Positions 17,066 through 26,061 of a stretch of DNA of 64,000 nucleotides are shown here, piece after piece; the first letter of the stretch is position 1, and each line of letters begins with the position of its first letter. The notes beneath the pieces are model-generated. The model was not told the DNA's origin and did not search any database. It was given only the letters and a program-made list of their open reading frames with translations. Origin of the DNA: Synechococcus sp. CBW1108 (lineage in GTDB: Bacteria > Cyanobacteriota > Cyanobacteriia > PCC-6307 > Cyanobiaceae); the NCBI RefSeq assembly GCF_015840335.1, contig NZ_CP060395.1, forward strand, positions 3,013,277 through 3,077,276, given 5' to 3'. The position numbers and the translations under genes are program-made.

Positions 17066-19357
17066 ATGGTGTTTGCCGATCAATTGGTGGATGTCCATGA
17101 GCTTGAAGTCCTCACAGAGCACCCCTGGTTCCGCAGTTACCAGCTGCAGCGCGAACTCGCCCCCGAGGCTTTCAGCGCTCGGCTGATGACGGCCCACGAC
17201 GATCCCGCCGTGGAACTGGAGGCCCTGCGCCGCCTCACCAGCGATGAGCAGGAATCCCTGCTGTGTCTGTTGGCCGACCTTGCCGCCATCGATGACCACA
17301 CTGATCCCCGCGAAGAGCGGGTGCTTGCCCACCTGGCCCAGGGCTTGCAGCGCCTCCCCCCCTCGGTGGCAACCCGGCTGAGCGAAGCGCGCAACCGCAC
17401 CACAGCTTTACGGGAGAAGCTCAACCTTCCCAAACCTCTACCGAGGAAACGGGTGCGACTACTCCGTTTTGCGGATCGAGCTTTGGGCCTGTCCGCTGTG
17501 GATGCCCTCACGTCCAGGGCCGGCCAGGGGCAACGGGTGAAGCTCTGGCGCCGCCAGACCCTTTTCAATCATCACAGCTACACAGCCAGCCTGAAGCAGA
17601 TGCGCCAGCTCACCTCCGAGCTGATGCCCCAGACCCAAACAACTCTGGAGAGCGCCGCGCAATCCCTGCAGTCGCTGCAGGAGAGTTTCGCGGACATCAC
17701 CAGCGCTCTGTTCGCCTCTGAGCTGCCGAAAGACAGCCAGGAGCAACTGGAAGCCTTGCTCACCACGGTGCGGGAACGCCTGGAGCGCATCGTTCAGCAG
17801 GATCTCGACGTCCTCCGCAACGACCTTCTCGCCAAGCAGCGCAGCCTCAAACAGTTCTGCATGGCCACCATCGGTCGCACCATGGCAGGCAAGAGCACCC
17901 TGATCGCCTCCCTCACGGGACGGGATCAGGGAGCCATCGGCAACGGTCAGCAGGGCTTCACCCGCTACAACCGCGCCTACAACTTCCATGGCCTCCGTCT
18001 GATCGATACGCCAGGCATCGGTGCAGCCGGCGGCCAAGGTGCAAACTTCGAGCAAGCCGCCCTCCGCGATACGGAGGTGGCCAGGGCGATTTTTCCCGAA
18101 ACCGATCTCGTCTGCTTCGTGATCGACAGTGATTCCACCGTGCCCTGCACCAGGGAGCTGATGCAGCAGCTCCATCGACGCGGCAAGGCTTTTCTCGTGC
18201 TGCTCAATGTGAAGGTGAGCCTTCAGGGGGGAATCGATCGGTTGCGCAGCCGCCTGGAGGCCAAATTCGCCAAGGAAGGTCAGCAGTCGATCAGCGGAAA
18301 CATCGCCGCCATCCGGCGGGATCTCGCCCAGGCGATCGGGGAGGAAGAGGCCACCAGGGTTGCGATCCTTCCCATCCATGCCAAGGCGGCCTTAAAGGCC
18401 AGTCAGACCGCAGACCCCATCCAAGCGGAGACCTGGCGGGAGCTCAGCCGTGTCGATCAGGTGCTCGAACACCTCGATGGGTTAATCACCCAACAGGCAC
18501 CGGAGCTACGGCGCCGAACCCTTCGCGCCAACCCGCGCCACGAGCTGGAACGCATTGCCCAGGACCTTGGAGCATTGGAGGCGTCCCTCGCGAACCAGGC
18601 GCGAGTTTTCCAGGAGACCCAGAACAGCACGGCCAAGCAGGTTCAAGAAATCTTTGCTGACCTCCAGCGTGAGGTGCGCAACCGCATCGAAGCCATCTTC
18701 CAGGCGCTCGACGTGTGCGCCACGAGCTTCAGTGCCGACAACTACCGCCGTAACGGCAAGGAAATCGAGCGCCTCTGGAAAGCAGAACTGGAACACTTCG
18801 GCCTTGCCAGCCAGGTGGATGATCTGGCGGCCTGGCTCAAAGAGGAACTGGCCATTCGCCTCGATGCCCTTCAAGACGACATCCGTGACCGGTTGCAGTT
18901 TCAGGTGGGTGCGGCAACTCTCCACAGCCGCCTGGAGTTTGATCTGGATATTGGCTTCGAAGAAGCCCTGCGCAGCAACGTCAAACTGGGTTTCAAGATT
19001 CTGACCGGAATCTTTGCCGTCTTCATGTTTGTCCCAAGCCCGATTCAGCCATTTGCATGGCTGGGCAGTCTGCTGGCTGGCTTCGCGCCGATGCTGATTG
19101 ATTGGCTCATTCCTGGCGGCGATCAACGCCGGAGGGAGGCCCAGAAAGGTCTGAAAGAAAAACTCCTCGAAAGCCTCCAGAACACCAGGCTCAATATGGC
19201 CCAGCAGTTTGATGATGCCATCAGGAGCCAGCGCGATCAGGTGGCTGCAGCCATTGCTCAAGGGCTTGGTGGCAGCAGAACTGCCCTCCTGGCCTTTCGT
19301 GATCAGCTTCTGACCACACAAGCCGAGCTGTTGCAGAGCCTCACCTCTCTCGACTGA
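17066..19357 (+). CDS. Dynamin-like GTPase with TerB-like N-terminus
   Basis: 763 aa. The N-terminal 110 residues look TerB-like (LLADLAAIDDHTDPREERVL). A long helical segment leads to a GTPase domain with P-loop GRTMAGKST (about 268-276) and G3 DTPGIG (about 313). The G4 position reads LNVKVS, not a standard NKxD. Another long helical region follows, with two hydrophobic segments (about 640-690) and a basic helix, as in bacterial dynamin-like proteins that bend or repair membrane. The start is ATG 17066; in-frame codons upstream back to the pglX stop look domain-like but have no usual start codon. It sits 38 bp after the restored pglX stop and 25 bp before a second GTPase. Paired dynamins occur in the Eleos (LeoA/LeoBC) defence system. 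Confidence 0.75.
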   Translation: MVFADQLVDVHELEVLTEHPWFRSYQLQRELAPEAFSARLMTAHDDPAVELEALRRLTSDEQESLLCLLADLAAIDDHTDPREERVLAHLAQGLQRLPPSVATRLSEARNRTTALREKLNLPKPLPRKRVRLLRFADRALGLSAVDALTSRAGQGQRVKLWRRQTLFNHHSYTASLKQMRQLTSELMPQTQTTLESAAQSLQSLQESFADITSALFASELPKDSQEQLEALLTTVRERLERIVQQDLDVLRNDLLAKQRSLKQFCMATIGRTMAGKSTLIASLTGRDQGAIGNGQQGFTRYNRAYNFHGLRLIDTPGIGAAGGQGANFEQAALRDTEVARAIFPETDLVCFVIDSDSTVPCTRELMQQLHRRGKAFLVLLNVKVSLQGGIDRLRSRLEAKFAKEGQQSISGNIAAIRRDLAQAIGEEEATRVAILPIHAKAALKASQTADPIQAETWRELSRVDQVLEHLDGLITQQAPELRRRTLRANPRHELERIAQDLGALEASLANQARVFQETQNSTAKQVQEIFADLQREVRNRIEAIFQALDVCATSFSADNYRRNGKEIERLWKAELEHFGLASQVDDLAAWLKEELAIRLDALQDDIRDRLQFQVGAATLHSRLEFDLDIGFEEALRSNVKLGFKILTGIFAVFMFVPSPIQPFAWLGSLLAGFAPMLIDWLIPGGDQRRREAQKGLKEKLLESLQNTRLNMAQQFDDAIRSQRDQVAAAIAQGLGGSRTALLAFRDQLLTTQAELLQSLTSLD

Positions 19358-19382
19358 CCACTCTTCCTTCTCTTGTTCTCCC

Positions 19383-21104
19383 ATGGCCACCTTCCAACTG
19401 CCGGAACTGCAAGGCCGGATCCAATTCGGCCTCGATGGCCTTCAAGGCTTTTTGCTAGCCCGTGGCGAAGTTGCTCTTCTAGAGAAGGCCAACGCCCTGC
19501 AACACCAACGCCGCACCTTGGGCGAGAGGGCGCTGCTCAGCCTTGCCTTCGGCGGGCAGTACAGCTCCGGCAAATCCACCATCATCTCGGCCCTCACCGG
19601 CCGTAGCGACATCCACATTTCCGCCGATGTGGCCACCGATGAGGTGCAGGCCTATCGCTGGCGAGACATCGAGCTCTGGGACACTCCAGGCCTGTTTGCT
19701 GATCGTCCAGATCACACCGCCAAGGCTGAAAAAGCACTGCGTGATGCTGATCTGATCGTCTATTGCCTCACCACCAACCTGTTCGACACCGTGACCGCTG
19801 CCGACTTTCGGCGGCTTGCCTTTGAGAATGGCTTTGCGCCCAAGATCTTCCTGGTGGTCAACAAACTTTCGATGGTGGATGTGGAGGACATCGATGCCTA
19901 CATCACCAACCTCACGATCTCCATCGACCGTACCCTCGCCCCCCACAGCCTCAGTGGCTTTAACCATGCCTTCATTGATGCCCAGGACTTCCGTGAGGGG
20001 GATGCAGATGGAGACGAGAGTTTGCTGCGCTTCAGCCGTTTCGAGGGATTCATCCAGCAGCTCAATGGCTGGGTGAAACAGCAGGGCCTGCTGGCGCGAT
20101 TGGACCCACCCATCCGCCTTGGTCTATCCACCATTGACGAGGCTCTTGCCACTCTGCCGGATGGAACTTTTGAGCAGAACCCGGAACTCTTTCTACTCAA
20201 TCAGCAGCTGCGCATCGTGCAGAGTCAGCAACGACGCACCGCCGCCGAAGTGCGCAGAATCTCCACTGGTGTGGTGCAGCATGTGCAGTTGCTAGGCGAG
20301 CAGCTTCTCAGTGGTGAGCTGGGAGAAGAGGAGAAACAAGCAGAATCTAGCTTCCAGACCAGATGTGAAGAGATCAATAAGTCAGCGTTTGACGATCTTA
20401 ATGGCACTCTTCAAGAAGCCTATGAACAACTCCAGACCAAGCTCGATGACTTCGCCCGGGAATCTTTTGTGGCCGAGTATTTCGCCAGCGTTGAAGCCGG
20501 GATGGCAGGGTCTGCCCCTAAACCAGGCAAAGAGACTGGCGAGAAAGGTAATCCCATCAAAGATATTGCAAAGGACCTCCTTGGTAAGGGAGCCGAAAAA
20601 TTTTCTTTTCCTGGTGGAATCATGTCCACTTCAAGTCAGGTCGCAGGCAGTTCAGGACATCAGCTTGTTTACACCGTTGGCAAGTTTCTTGGTAAAGATT
20701 TCCGGCCGTGGGAAGCGGTGAACATCGCCAAGGGTCTTGGACAGGTGGTTGGGATTCTCAGCATCGCCATGGCTGCTTATTCGGTTTATGACCATGTCAA
20801 TGAGGAGTCCAAGGCCGAGGAGCGGCAGCGCCAGGCAGATCAGCAGCTCAGTGAGGCCCGGTTGCAGATCCGCAAGCTTGCCGAGGCCATGGCTGCCCAA
20901 GTCCAGGAGATCTATCAGCAGGAGTACGACCTCCCAGTGATCGGGGTCATCGTGGAGCGCCTCAACGCAGCCCGCGACGAGGTTCTCGCCCGTGAAGCCA
21001 GCAATAAGGAGCTAGTGGAAGGCCTCTCCGGTTACCGCTCCGAGCTCAAGAGTTGCCTGGGTGAGCTTTATGAGCAACCCAGCCCCGACTCTTCGGCACT
21101 CTGA
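19383..21104 (+). CDS. Dynamin-like GTPase, partner of the preceding gene
   Basis: 573 aa. P-loop GGQYSSGKST (about 56-65), G3 DTPGLF (about 99) and G4 VVNKLS (about 158-163) define a GTPase of the dynamin/Era-like class. The rest is mostly helical, with an acidic coiled segment around residue 315 and a weakly hydrophobic stretch near 445-465 (VVGILSIAMAAYSVY) that could touch membrane. It ends with an amphipathic helix. Adjacent, co-oriented and 25 bp after another dynamin-like gene, it probably forms a hetero-oligomer with that product. The role in the island is inferred: membrane surveillance or repair during phage attack. The stop at 21104 is followed by the hipBA control region. Confidence 0.72.
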   Translation: MATFQLPELQGRIQFGLDGLQGFLLARGEVALLEKANALQHQRRTLGERALLSLAFGGQYSSGKSTIISALTGRSDIHISADVATDEVQAYRWRDIELWDTPGLFADRPDHTAKAEKALRDADLIVYCLTTNLFDTVTAADFRRLAFENGFAPKIFLVVNKLSMVDVEDIDAYITNLTISIDRTLAPHSLSGFNHAFIDAQDFREGDADGDESLLRFSRFEGFIQQLNGWVKQQGLLARLDPPIRLGLSTIDEALATLPDGTFEQNPELFLLNQQLRIVQSQQRRTAAEVRRISTGVVQHVQLLGEQLLSGELGEEEKQAESSFQTRCEEINKSAFDDLNGTLQEAYEQLQTKLDDFARESFVAEYFASVEAGMAGSAPKPGKETGEKGNPIKDIAKDLLGKGAEKFSFPGGIMSTSSQVAGSSGHQLVYTVGKFLGKDFRPWEAVNIAKGLGQVVGILSIAMAAYSVYDHVNEESKAEERQRQADQQLSEARLQIRKLAEAMAAQVQEIYQQEYDLPVIGVIVERLNAARDEVLAREASNKELVEGLSGYRSELKSCLGELYEQPSPDSSAL

Positions 21105-21109
21105 AAGCA

Positions 21110-21164
21110 AGTATTCAGCCAATACTCGCAAACCGAGTAACGTGCGTTTATTCGCAATCCGAGT
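21110..21164. promoter_or_regulatory. Palindrome cluster ahead of hipBA, probable operators
   Basis: Three hyphenated palindromes lie in 55 bp: AGTATT-5-AATACT (21110-21126), ACTCG-5-CGAGT (21124-21138) and ATTCG-5-CGAGT (21150-21164). The last two are near-copies spaced 26 bp start to start. Paired palindromes immediately upstream of an antitoxin gene are typical of autoregulation by HipB-type repressors. This suggests hipBA, and the coupled pglZ, have their own promoter. Binding is inferred. Confidence 0.6.
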
Positions 21165-21168
21165 GGGC

Positions 21169-21423
21169 ATGGGCGGGGAAGAAGCGGTCATCCGTTCGCC
21201 GGCTCAGCTGGGTCAACTGGTGCAGGCCCTTAGGCGTCAGCGGTGCCTAAGTCAAAGGGAGTTGGCCCAGATCGCTGGCGGCATTAGCCAGGCGCGGATG
21301 TCAGCCCTTGAGCTTCACCCCGAGCGCCTCACCTTGGATCGACTGCTGCTGATCACCGCCGCCCTCGACCTCGAGCTGGTGGTCCGCCCCAGATGCGCAC
21401 CTGCGCCAGTGGCGGAATGGTGA
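21169..21423 (+). CDS. hipB: HipB-like XRE-family antitoxin
   Basis: Start chosen at ATG 21169 (MGGEEAVIRSP), just after the palindrome cluster; a longer frame from 21061 would run through the operators and into the preceding gene. About 84 aa. The XRE helix-turn-helix reads LVQALRRQRCLSQRELAQIA then ISQARMSALE. HipB neutralises the HipA kinase and represses its own operon. The stop TGA overlaps the hipA start by one base (TGATG at 21421-21425), giving translational coupling. Confidence 0.8.
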   Translation: MGGEEAVIRSPAQLGQLVQALRRQRCLSQRELAQIAGGISQARMSALELHPERLTLDRLLLITAALDLELVVRPRCAPAPVAEW

Positions 21424-22775
21424 TGGGACGGCCCAGGCAATCGCGGGAACTGACGGTCTGGATGAATGGCGAACAGGTCGGCAACTGGAGCTTGCCGGCT
21501 CGGGGGCCACAGACCTTCACTTACGCCGAAACCTGGCTGCACTCCAGCCAGTACCGGCCGCTATCGCTGTCGCTGCCCACCGGCCTCGGGAGCGCAGCGC
21601 TGCGAGGCAGCGCAGTGGAGAGTTGGTTCGACAACCTCCTGCCCGATAGCGACGCCATCCGGCGCCGAGCGCAGGCCCGTTTTCAGACCGCCAGCACCAG
21701 CGCCTTTGATCTGCTCGCCGCCATCGGCCGCGATTGCGCCGGTGCCGTGCAGCTGCTGCCGCCAGATCAGCTGCCCAGCGGCATCGATCGCATTGAAGCC
21801 AGGCCTCTCACAGACCAGGACATCGGCCAGCGCCTGCGCGCCGTCACCGCTGCGCCAGCTCCAGGCTCCCTGGACCCCGAATCCGATGCGCTGCGGCTCT
21901 CGGTGGCCGGTGCCCAGGAGAAAACCGCCTTCCTCTGGCACAAGAACCAATGGTGTCTGCCGCTGGGCAGTACCCCCACCACCCACCTCTTCAAGTTGCC
22001 GATGGGGGTAATCGGCGAGGGGCAGATTGATTTCAGCTCCTCGGTGGAAAACGAGTGGCTCTGCAGCCAGGTGCTCAAGGCCTATGGCCTGCCTGTGGCC
22101 TCCACGGAGATGGCAAGTTTCGACGGTGAGCGCTGCCTAATCGTGCAGCGTTTTGATCGCCGCCTGCATGCAAGTGGTGCCTACTGGCTGCGCCTGCCCA
22201 CAGAAGACTTTTGCCAGGCCACCTCCATACCAGCCGCAAGCAAATACGAAAACAACGGCGGCCCCGGCATGGGGGCCATTGCCGCACTGCTGGCCCAATC
22301 CTCAGAGCGCAGCGACCTTCCCAGCTTTTTCAAGGCGCAGGTGCTCTTTTGGATGCTGCGCGCCATTGATGGCCACGCCAAAAACTTCAGCCTTTTCCTC
22401 AATCCTGGCGGCCGCTTTCAGCTCACCCCGCTCTACGACGTGCTTTCGGCCTGGCCGGTGATCGGACGGGCCAGCGGCCAGTGGCCCCAGCAAAAGCTCA
22501 GGATGGCGATGGCCTGGCATGGTGAAAAAGGGCGCTATACCAAACCCCTGGAGATCACCAGCCGCCGCATGCTGCTCACCGCAAAACGGCTTGGCCTGGG
22601 CGAGGCTCAACCCATCCTCGATGATCTAATCGCCCAGACTCCAGCTGTAATTAGTTCAGTGCAGACCCAGCTGCCTGCTGGATTTCCGCAGACCGTCGCC
22701 GAACCGGTATTAACCGGACTGCAAGCTTCCGCCAGCCAGCTTCAGCTCCAACTGCTCCAGCGCCAACTCCAGTGA
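21423..22775 (+). CDS. hipA: HipA-like serine/threonine kinase toxin
   Basis: 450 aa from ATG 21423 (MGRPRQSRELTVWMNG). The N-subdomain is typical of HipA. The kinase part carries SVAGAQEKTAF (ATP/Mg loop region), FDGERCLIVQRFDR, and the catalytic/metal segment DGHAKNFSLFL. HipA kinases inactivate glutamyl-tRNA synthetase or related targets and arrest growth. Here the gene overlaps hipB at its start and pglZ at its end, each by TGATG, so toxin and BREX phosphatase are translated from one message. Function as a toxin is inferred from the family. All key motifs look intact. Confidence 0.85.
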   Translation: MGRPRQSRELTVWMNGEQVGNWSLPARGPQTFTYAETWLHSSQYRPLSLSLPTGLGSAALRGSAVESWFDNLLPDSDAIRRRAQARFQTASTSAFDLLAAIGRDCAGAVQLLPPDQLPSGIDRIEARPLTDQDIGQRLRAVTAAPAPGSLDPESDALRLSVAGAQEKTAFLWHKNQWCLPLGSTPTTHLFKLPMGVIGEGQIDFSSSVENEWLCSQVLKAYGLPVASTEMASFDGERCLIVQRFDRRLHASGAYWLRLPTEDFCQATSIPAASKYENNGGPGMGAIAALLAQSSERSDLPSFFKAQVLFWMLRAIDGHAKNFSLFLNPGGRFQLTPLYDVLSAWPVIGRASGQWPQQKLRMAMAWHGEKGRYTKPLEITSRRMLLTAKRLGLGEAQPILDDLIAQTPAVISSVQTQLPAGFPQTVAEPVLTGLQASASQLQLQLLQRQLQ

Positions 22776-25312
22776 TGCCAGCCACCCCCGTCACCACCAG
22801 CCGCATCCACGAGAGCCTCGATAGCGCTCTTGCTCGCAAGCGGGTGGTGCTCTGGTTCGACCCCAATGGCGAGTGGGCTTCTGAGTTCGACGACTACCAG
22901 CCCGCTGCGGCCGAGAAGCTGCGGGTGGAGCGCAACGAGTTCTCCGTGAAGGTGGCGATCAGCCGCGCCCCCCTGGATAAGCGCTTCCTGCTCTACCTAC
23001 CCACAGCCAAACCACCAGAGCCGGACAACTGGCTGCTGGACCTGCTGCTGGCGGGCCATGAGTTCACCGCCGATCGTGCCTCGCTCGACATCCAGGAAGC
23101 GGGGCTCACGCTGGAGTTCAAGGAGCTGGCCCAGCAGCACAAGGCCTTTTTCCGCTCACCGGTGCGCACCACCAAGCTCAAGGAGTTGCTGCGTCCCAAC
23201 GACAACGAAGCGGCAGTGCGGCTCAAGATGCTGGCGGTGCTGGCCAAGCAGCCGCCCGATATCGACAAGCTGCTGCTGCATGTCTTCAGTCAGCTGGAGC
23301 CGGCCAACCCCGATGGCGACGACCCGGTGGAGGCCCTTTATGGCAGCCAGCAGCTGAGCGGCCACTTCTGGAAAGCAGTGGGCGAGAAGTTTGGCTACGC
23401 CAGCCCGGAGCCCAACCTGCGCGACTTCGCTGTTGGTCTGTTTAACAGCGTCAGCAGCATTGGCCCCTCTGGCGAGCTGCTGCCCCACGCCCGGGTGTTC
23501 CTGAGCATCTGGAAAGACAGCCTCAGCTCCCGGCCAGCCTTTGAGCAGTGGAGTGATCATCTGGCCGGTGTACTGCGCGTAGAGGAGCAGCTCAACGACG
23601 CGCCAGAGAGCTACGAGCCAGATGACGACGACAGCTATGAACTGATCGAGCGCTTTGTGCTCAGCCGCCTGCTGCAGCGTTTTCAGGGTGACGCTTCAGA
23701 TACGGAGCTGCTGGAGACGATCCGCAACCGCAGCAGCTCCTGCTGGTTTGAGAAGCACCAGCACGGCTACCGCGCCTTGGAGCAGGCGATCACCTTCCGC
23801 GGCTTGCTGGCCAAGGCTGATCTGCAGGTGCCCAGCTTTGAGGAGGGTCTGCAGCGCTACTGCAACGGCTGGTGGCGCCTGGATCAGGCCTACCGCCGCT
23901 GCATTTTCCACGCCCGCACCTACCAGCAGCCCGGGCTGCTCAAACCGCTGCGCGACTGGCTCGAGGCCCAGTACGTCAACAACGTGCTGCTGCCGCTCAC
24001 CAACCGCTGGAGCGATCGGGTGGCTGGCCTCAGTAACTGGGGATCGAGCACCCTGCCGAGGCAGAAGGAGTTCCACATGCGCTACGTCCATGCGCCGCTC
24101 TCCTCCAAAGGACTCAAGCGCCTGTTTGTGGTGATCTCCGATGCCCTGCGCTACGAGGCAGCGCGCGACTTCGCTGATCGCCTCAATAGCCAGGCTGGCA
24201 AGGGCTGGCAGGCCGAGGTGGAGGCCCTTTTGGGCGTGCTGCCCAGCTTCACCCAGTTGGGCATGGCCGCGCTGCTGCCCGGTGTTCAGCTGGGCCTCAA
24301 CCCCAGCGATTCCAACGCCCTGGTGGATGGTCAAAGCGCCGCCGGCACTGAGAACCGCGACAAGCTGCTCAAGGCCTACGCCAAGGGCCGCGCCACGGCG
24401 ATCAAAGCGGAGGATTTCCTGAGCCTCGCCACCAGCAAGGAGGGTGCCGAACTCACCCGCGACTACGACTTGATCGTGATCTACCACAACTGCATCGACC
24501 GGATCGGCGACAAGCGCGAAAGCGAGGCCGACACCTGCCAGGCAGTGGAGCAGACCTTTGATGAGCTGGAGCTGATCCTGCGCAAGATCGCCAGCCTCAA
24601 GGGCAGCCAGGCGGTGATCACCGCCGACCACGGCTTCCTGTTTCAGCAGGAGCCAGTCGATGCAAACGACCGCGCCGAGTTCCCGCCTGCCAGCGAGCTC
24701 AGTTTCAAGAACCGGCGCTTTGCCCTGGGCAGCGGCATCAAGGCCAGTGCTGGCCAAAAGGTCTTCACAGCTGGCGAGTTGGGCTTGAGCGGCAGCTGGG
24801 AGGCAGTCTTCCCCCTGGGGCTCGATCGCTTCCCCCGCTCAGGCTCAGGTTCACGCTTTGTGCATGGCGGCACCTCCTTGCAGGAGGTGGTGGTGCCGGT
24901 GATCCGGCTAAAGCGCGAACGTAAGGACGAGAGCCGGGTTGTGGAGGCCGAGCTGCTGCGGGTGCCCGCCAAGATCACCACCGGCAAGCTCTCATTTGGT
25001 CTTTTCCAGCTGGAGGCGGTGGAGCCCAAAAAGCGCCTGCCCTTGCAGCTGCGCATTGGCCTTTACGCAAAGGCCGATGGCGCCCTGCTCTGCGCCCACC
25101 GCACCGTGTTGCTGGATTCCGCAGCCAGCGAGGCCCGCGAACGGGAGCAGCAGGTGGTGCTGGAGCTCTCCAACGCTGCTGGCGACTACAACAACAAGAC
25201 CCTGGAGCTGCGCTTGGAGCAACTCCTACCGGGTGTCGCCACGCCGGTTCCCTACAAGACTGTGGAGCTGAAGCTGCAGCGGCCCTTTGGCAGCGACTTC
25301 GACGACTTCTGA
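22775..25312 (+). CDS. pglZ: BREX phosphatase-domain protein PglZ (type 1)
   Basis: 845 aa from ATG 22775, chosen over GTG 22772 because it makes a TGATG overlap with the hipA stop. PglZ is a core BREX component of the alkaline phosphatase superfamily. The metal-site segments VVISDALRYEA (about residue 451), DLIVIYHNCID, AVITADHGFLF (about 614) and FVHGGTSLQEVVVPVI are all present. N- and C-terminal regions match the type 1 (type A) architecture and normal length. It appears intact. In a complete system it works with BrxB, BrxC and PglX to block phage replication. brxA, brxB and brxC are not in the window, so activity here is doubtful. Confidence 0.92.
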   Translation: MPATPVTTSRIHESLDSALARKRVVLWFDPNGEWASEFDDYQPAAAEKLRVERNEFSVKVAISRAPLDKRFLLYLPTAKPPEPDNWLLDLLLAGHEFTADRASLDIQEAGLTLEFKELAQQHKAFFRSPVRTTKLKELLRPNDNEAAVRLKMLAVLAKQPPDIDKLLLHVFSQLEPANPDGDDPVEALYGSQQLSGHFWKAVGEKFGYASPEPNLRDFAVGLFNSVSSIGPSGELLPHARVFLSIWKDSLSSRPAFEQWSDHLAGVLRVEEQLNDAPESYEPDDDDSYELIERFVLSRLLQRFQGDASDTELLETIRNRSSSCWFEKHQHGYRALEQAITFRGLLAKADLQVPSFEEGLQRYCNGWWRLDQAYRRCIFHARTYQQPGLLKPLRDWLEAQYVNNVLLPLTNRWSDRVAGLSNWGSSTLPRQKEFHMRYVHAPLSSKGLKRLFVVISDALRYEAARDFADRLNSQAGKGWQAEVEALLGVLPSFTQLGMAALLPGVQLGLNPSDSNALVDGQSAAGTENRDKLLKAYAKGRATAIKAEDFLSLATSKEGAELTRDYDLIVIYHNCIDRIGDKRESEADTCQAVEQTFDELELILRKIASLKGSQAVITADHGFLFQQEPVDANDRAEFPPASELSFKNRRFALGSGIKASAGQKVFTAGELGLSGSWEAVFPLGLDRFPRSGSGSRFVHGGTSLQEVVVPVIRLKRERKDESRVVEAELLRVPAKITTGKLSFGLFQLEAVEPKKRLPLQLRIGLYAKADGALLCAHRTVLLDSAASEAREREQQVVLELSNAAGDYNNKTLELRLEQLLPGVATPVPYKTVELKLQRPFGSDFDDF

Positions 25313-25396
25313 TGGCCTTAGTCCATGGCTAAACTAATCAGGTCACTGGCAGAGGCCGCGATGCGGGAATCGTCGTGCGGAGGTGATCCCACGCGA

Positions 25397-25660
25397 ATGG
25401 TGAACGTCCACCAGGCCAAAACCCACCTATCGCGCCTGATCGATGAGGCCCATGCGGGCGAAACCATCGTGCTGGCCAAGGCCGGCAAGCCCTGGGCGCG
25501 GCTGATGCCCCTGGCGCCGCCCGTTCCCCAGCGCATCCCAGGCCGGTTGCGCAGCCGGGGCCCCCTCAGCCAGCCCGACCTGCTGCTTGAACCCATGGAC
25601 CCCAGTGAACTGGAGAGATGGGAGTCCGGCGCCCTGCTGGCTGAGGCGCCGCAGCGATGA
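25397..25660 (+). CDS. Phd/YefM-type antitoxin
   Basis: Start chosen at ATG 25397 (MVNVHQAKTHLSRLI), the normal N-terminus of Phd-fold antitoxins; the frame is open from 25325. About 87 aa. The Phd DNA-binding fold covers roughly residues 1-45 (GETIVLAKAGKPWARLMPL). A Pro-rich C-terminal tail should wrap the toxin. The stop overlaps the toxin start by ATGA. It lies between pglZ and brxL in the same direction. Confidence 0.82.
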   Translation: MVNVHQAKTHLSRLIDEAHAGETIVLAKAGKPWARLMPLAPPVPQRIPGRLRSRGPLSQPDLLLEPMDPSELERWESGALLAEAPQR

Positions 25661-26055
25661 GCAGTGGGGAGGCCTACCTACTGGACAGCCACGCTTTGCT
25701 GTGGTGGTGGTTTGATCCCGATCGCCTTTCCGGCGCTGTGCGCGAGCTGCTCAGCGACCCAGCTACTCCCGTGCTGGTGAGTGCGGCTTCTGTGTGGGAG
25801 CTCAGCCTCAAACACCACCAGGGCAAGCTGCCCGAGCTCAACGGTGTGATCGCCGATCTACCTGGCTTGCTGCAAGCCGATGGCTTTGAAGCGCTGCCGA
25901 TCTCCCTGGCCCATGGGCTGCGGGCAGGCGGTTACAGCCAGCCCCACCGCGATCCCTTTGATCGCATGCTGGCGGCCCAGGCCGAACTAGATCGACTGGT
26001 GCTGCTCAGCGCCGATCCCCAGCTTTCCAAATTTCCCTGCCAAACCCTCTGGTGA
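25657..26055 (+). CDS. PIN-domain toxin (VapC-like)
   Basis: 132 aa. It has the PIN fold with acidic catalytic residues in LLDSHALLWW (Asp), ASVWELSLK (Glu), HRDPFDRMLAAQA (Asp pair) and LLSADPQL (Asp). VapC-like proteins are Mg-dependent ribonucleases that cut tRNA or rRNA. This subtype (LLDSHALLWW...) typically pairs with a Phd antitoxin, as here. brxL begins 7 bp after its stop, so transcription of the pair and brxL is likely linked. Confidence 0.87.
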   Translation: MSSGEAYLLDSHALLWWWFDPDRLSGAVRELLSDPATPVLVSAASVWELSLKHHQGKLPELNGVIADLPGLLQADGFEALPISLAHGLRAGGYSQPHRDPFDRMLAAQAELDRLVLLSADPQLSKFPCQTLW

Positions 26056-26061
26056 GATCCG

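Noticed and set aside
23696-24757. 353-codon - strand frame opposite pglZ
   Set aside because: Antisense shadow of a clearly coding gene in high-GC DNA.
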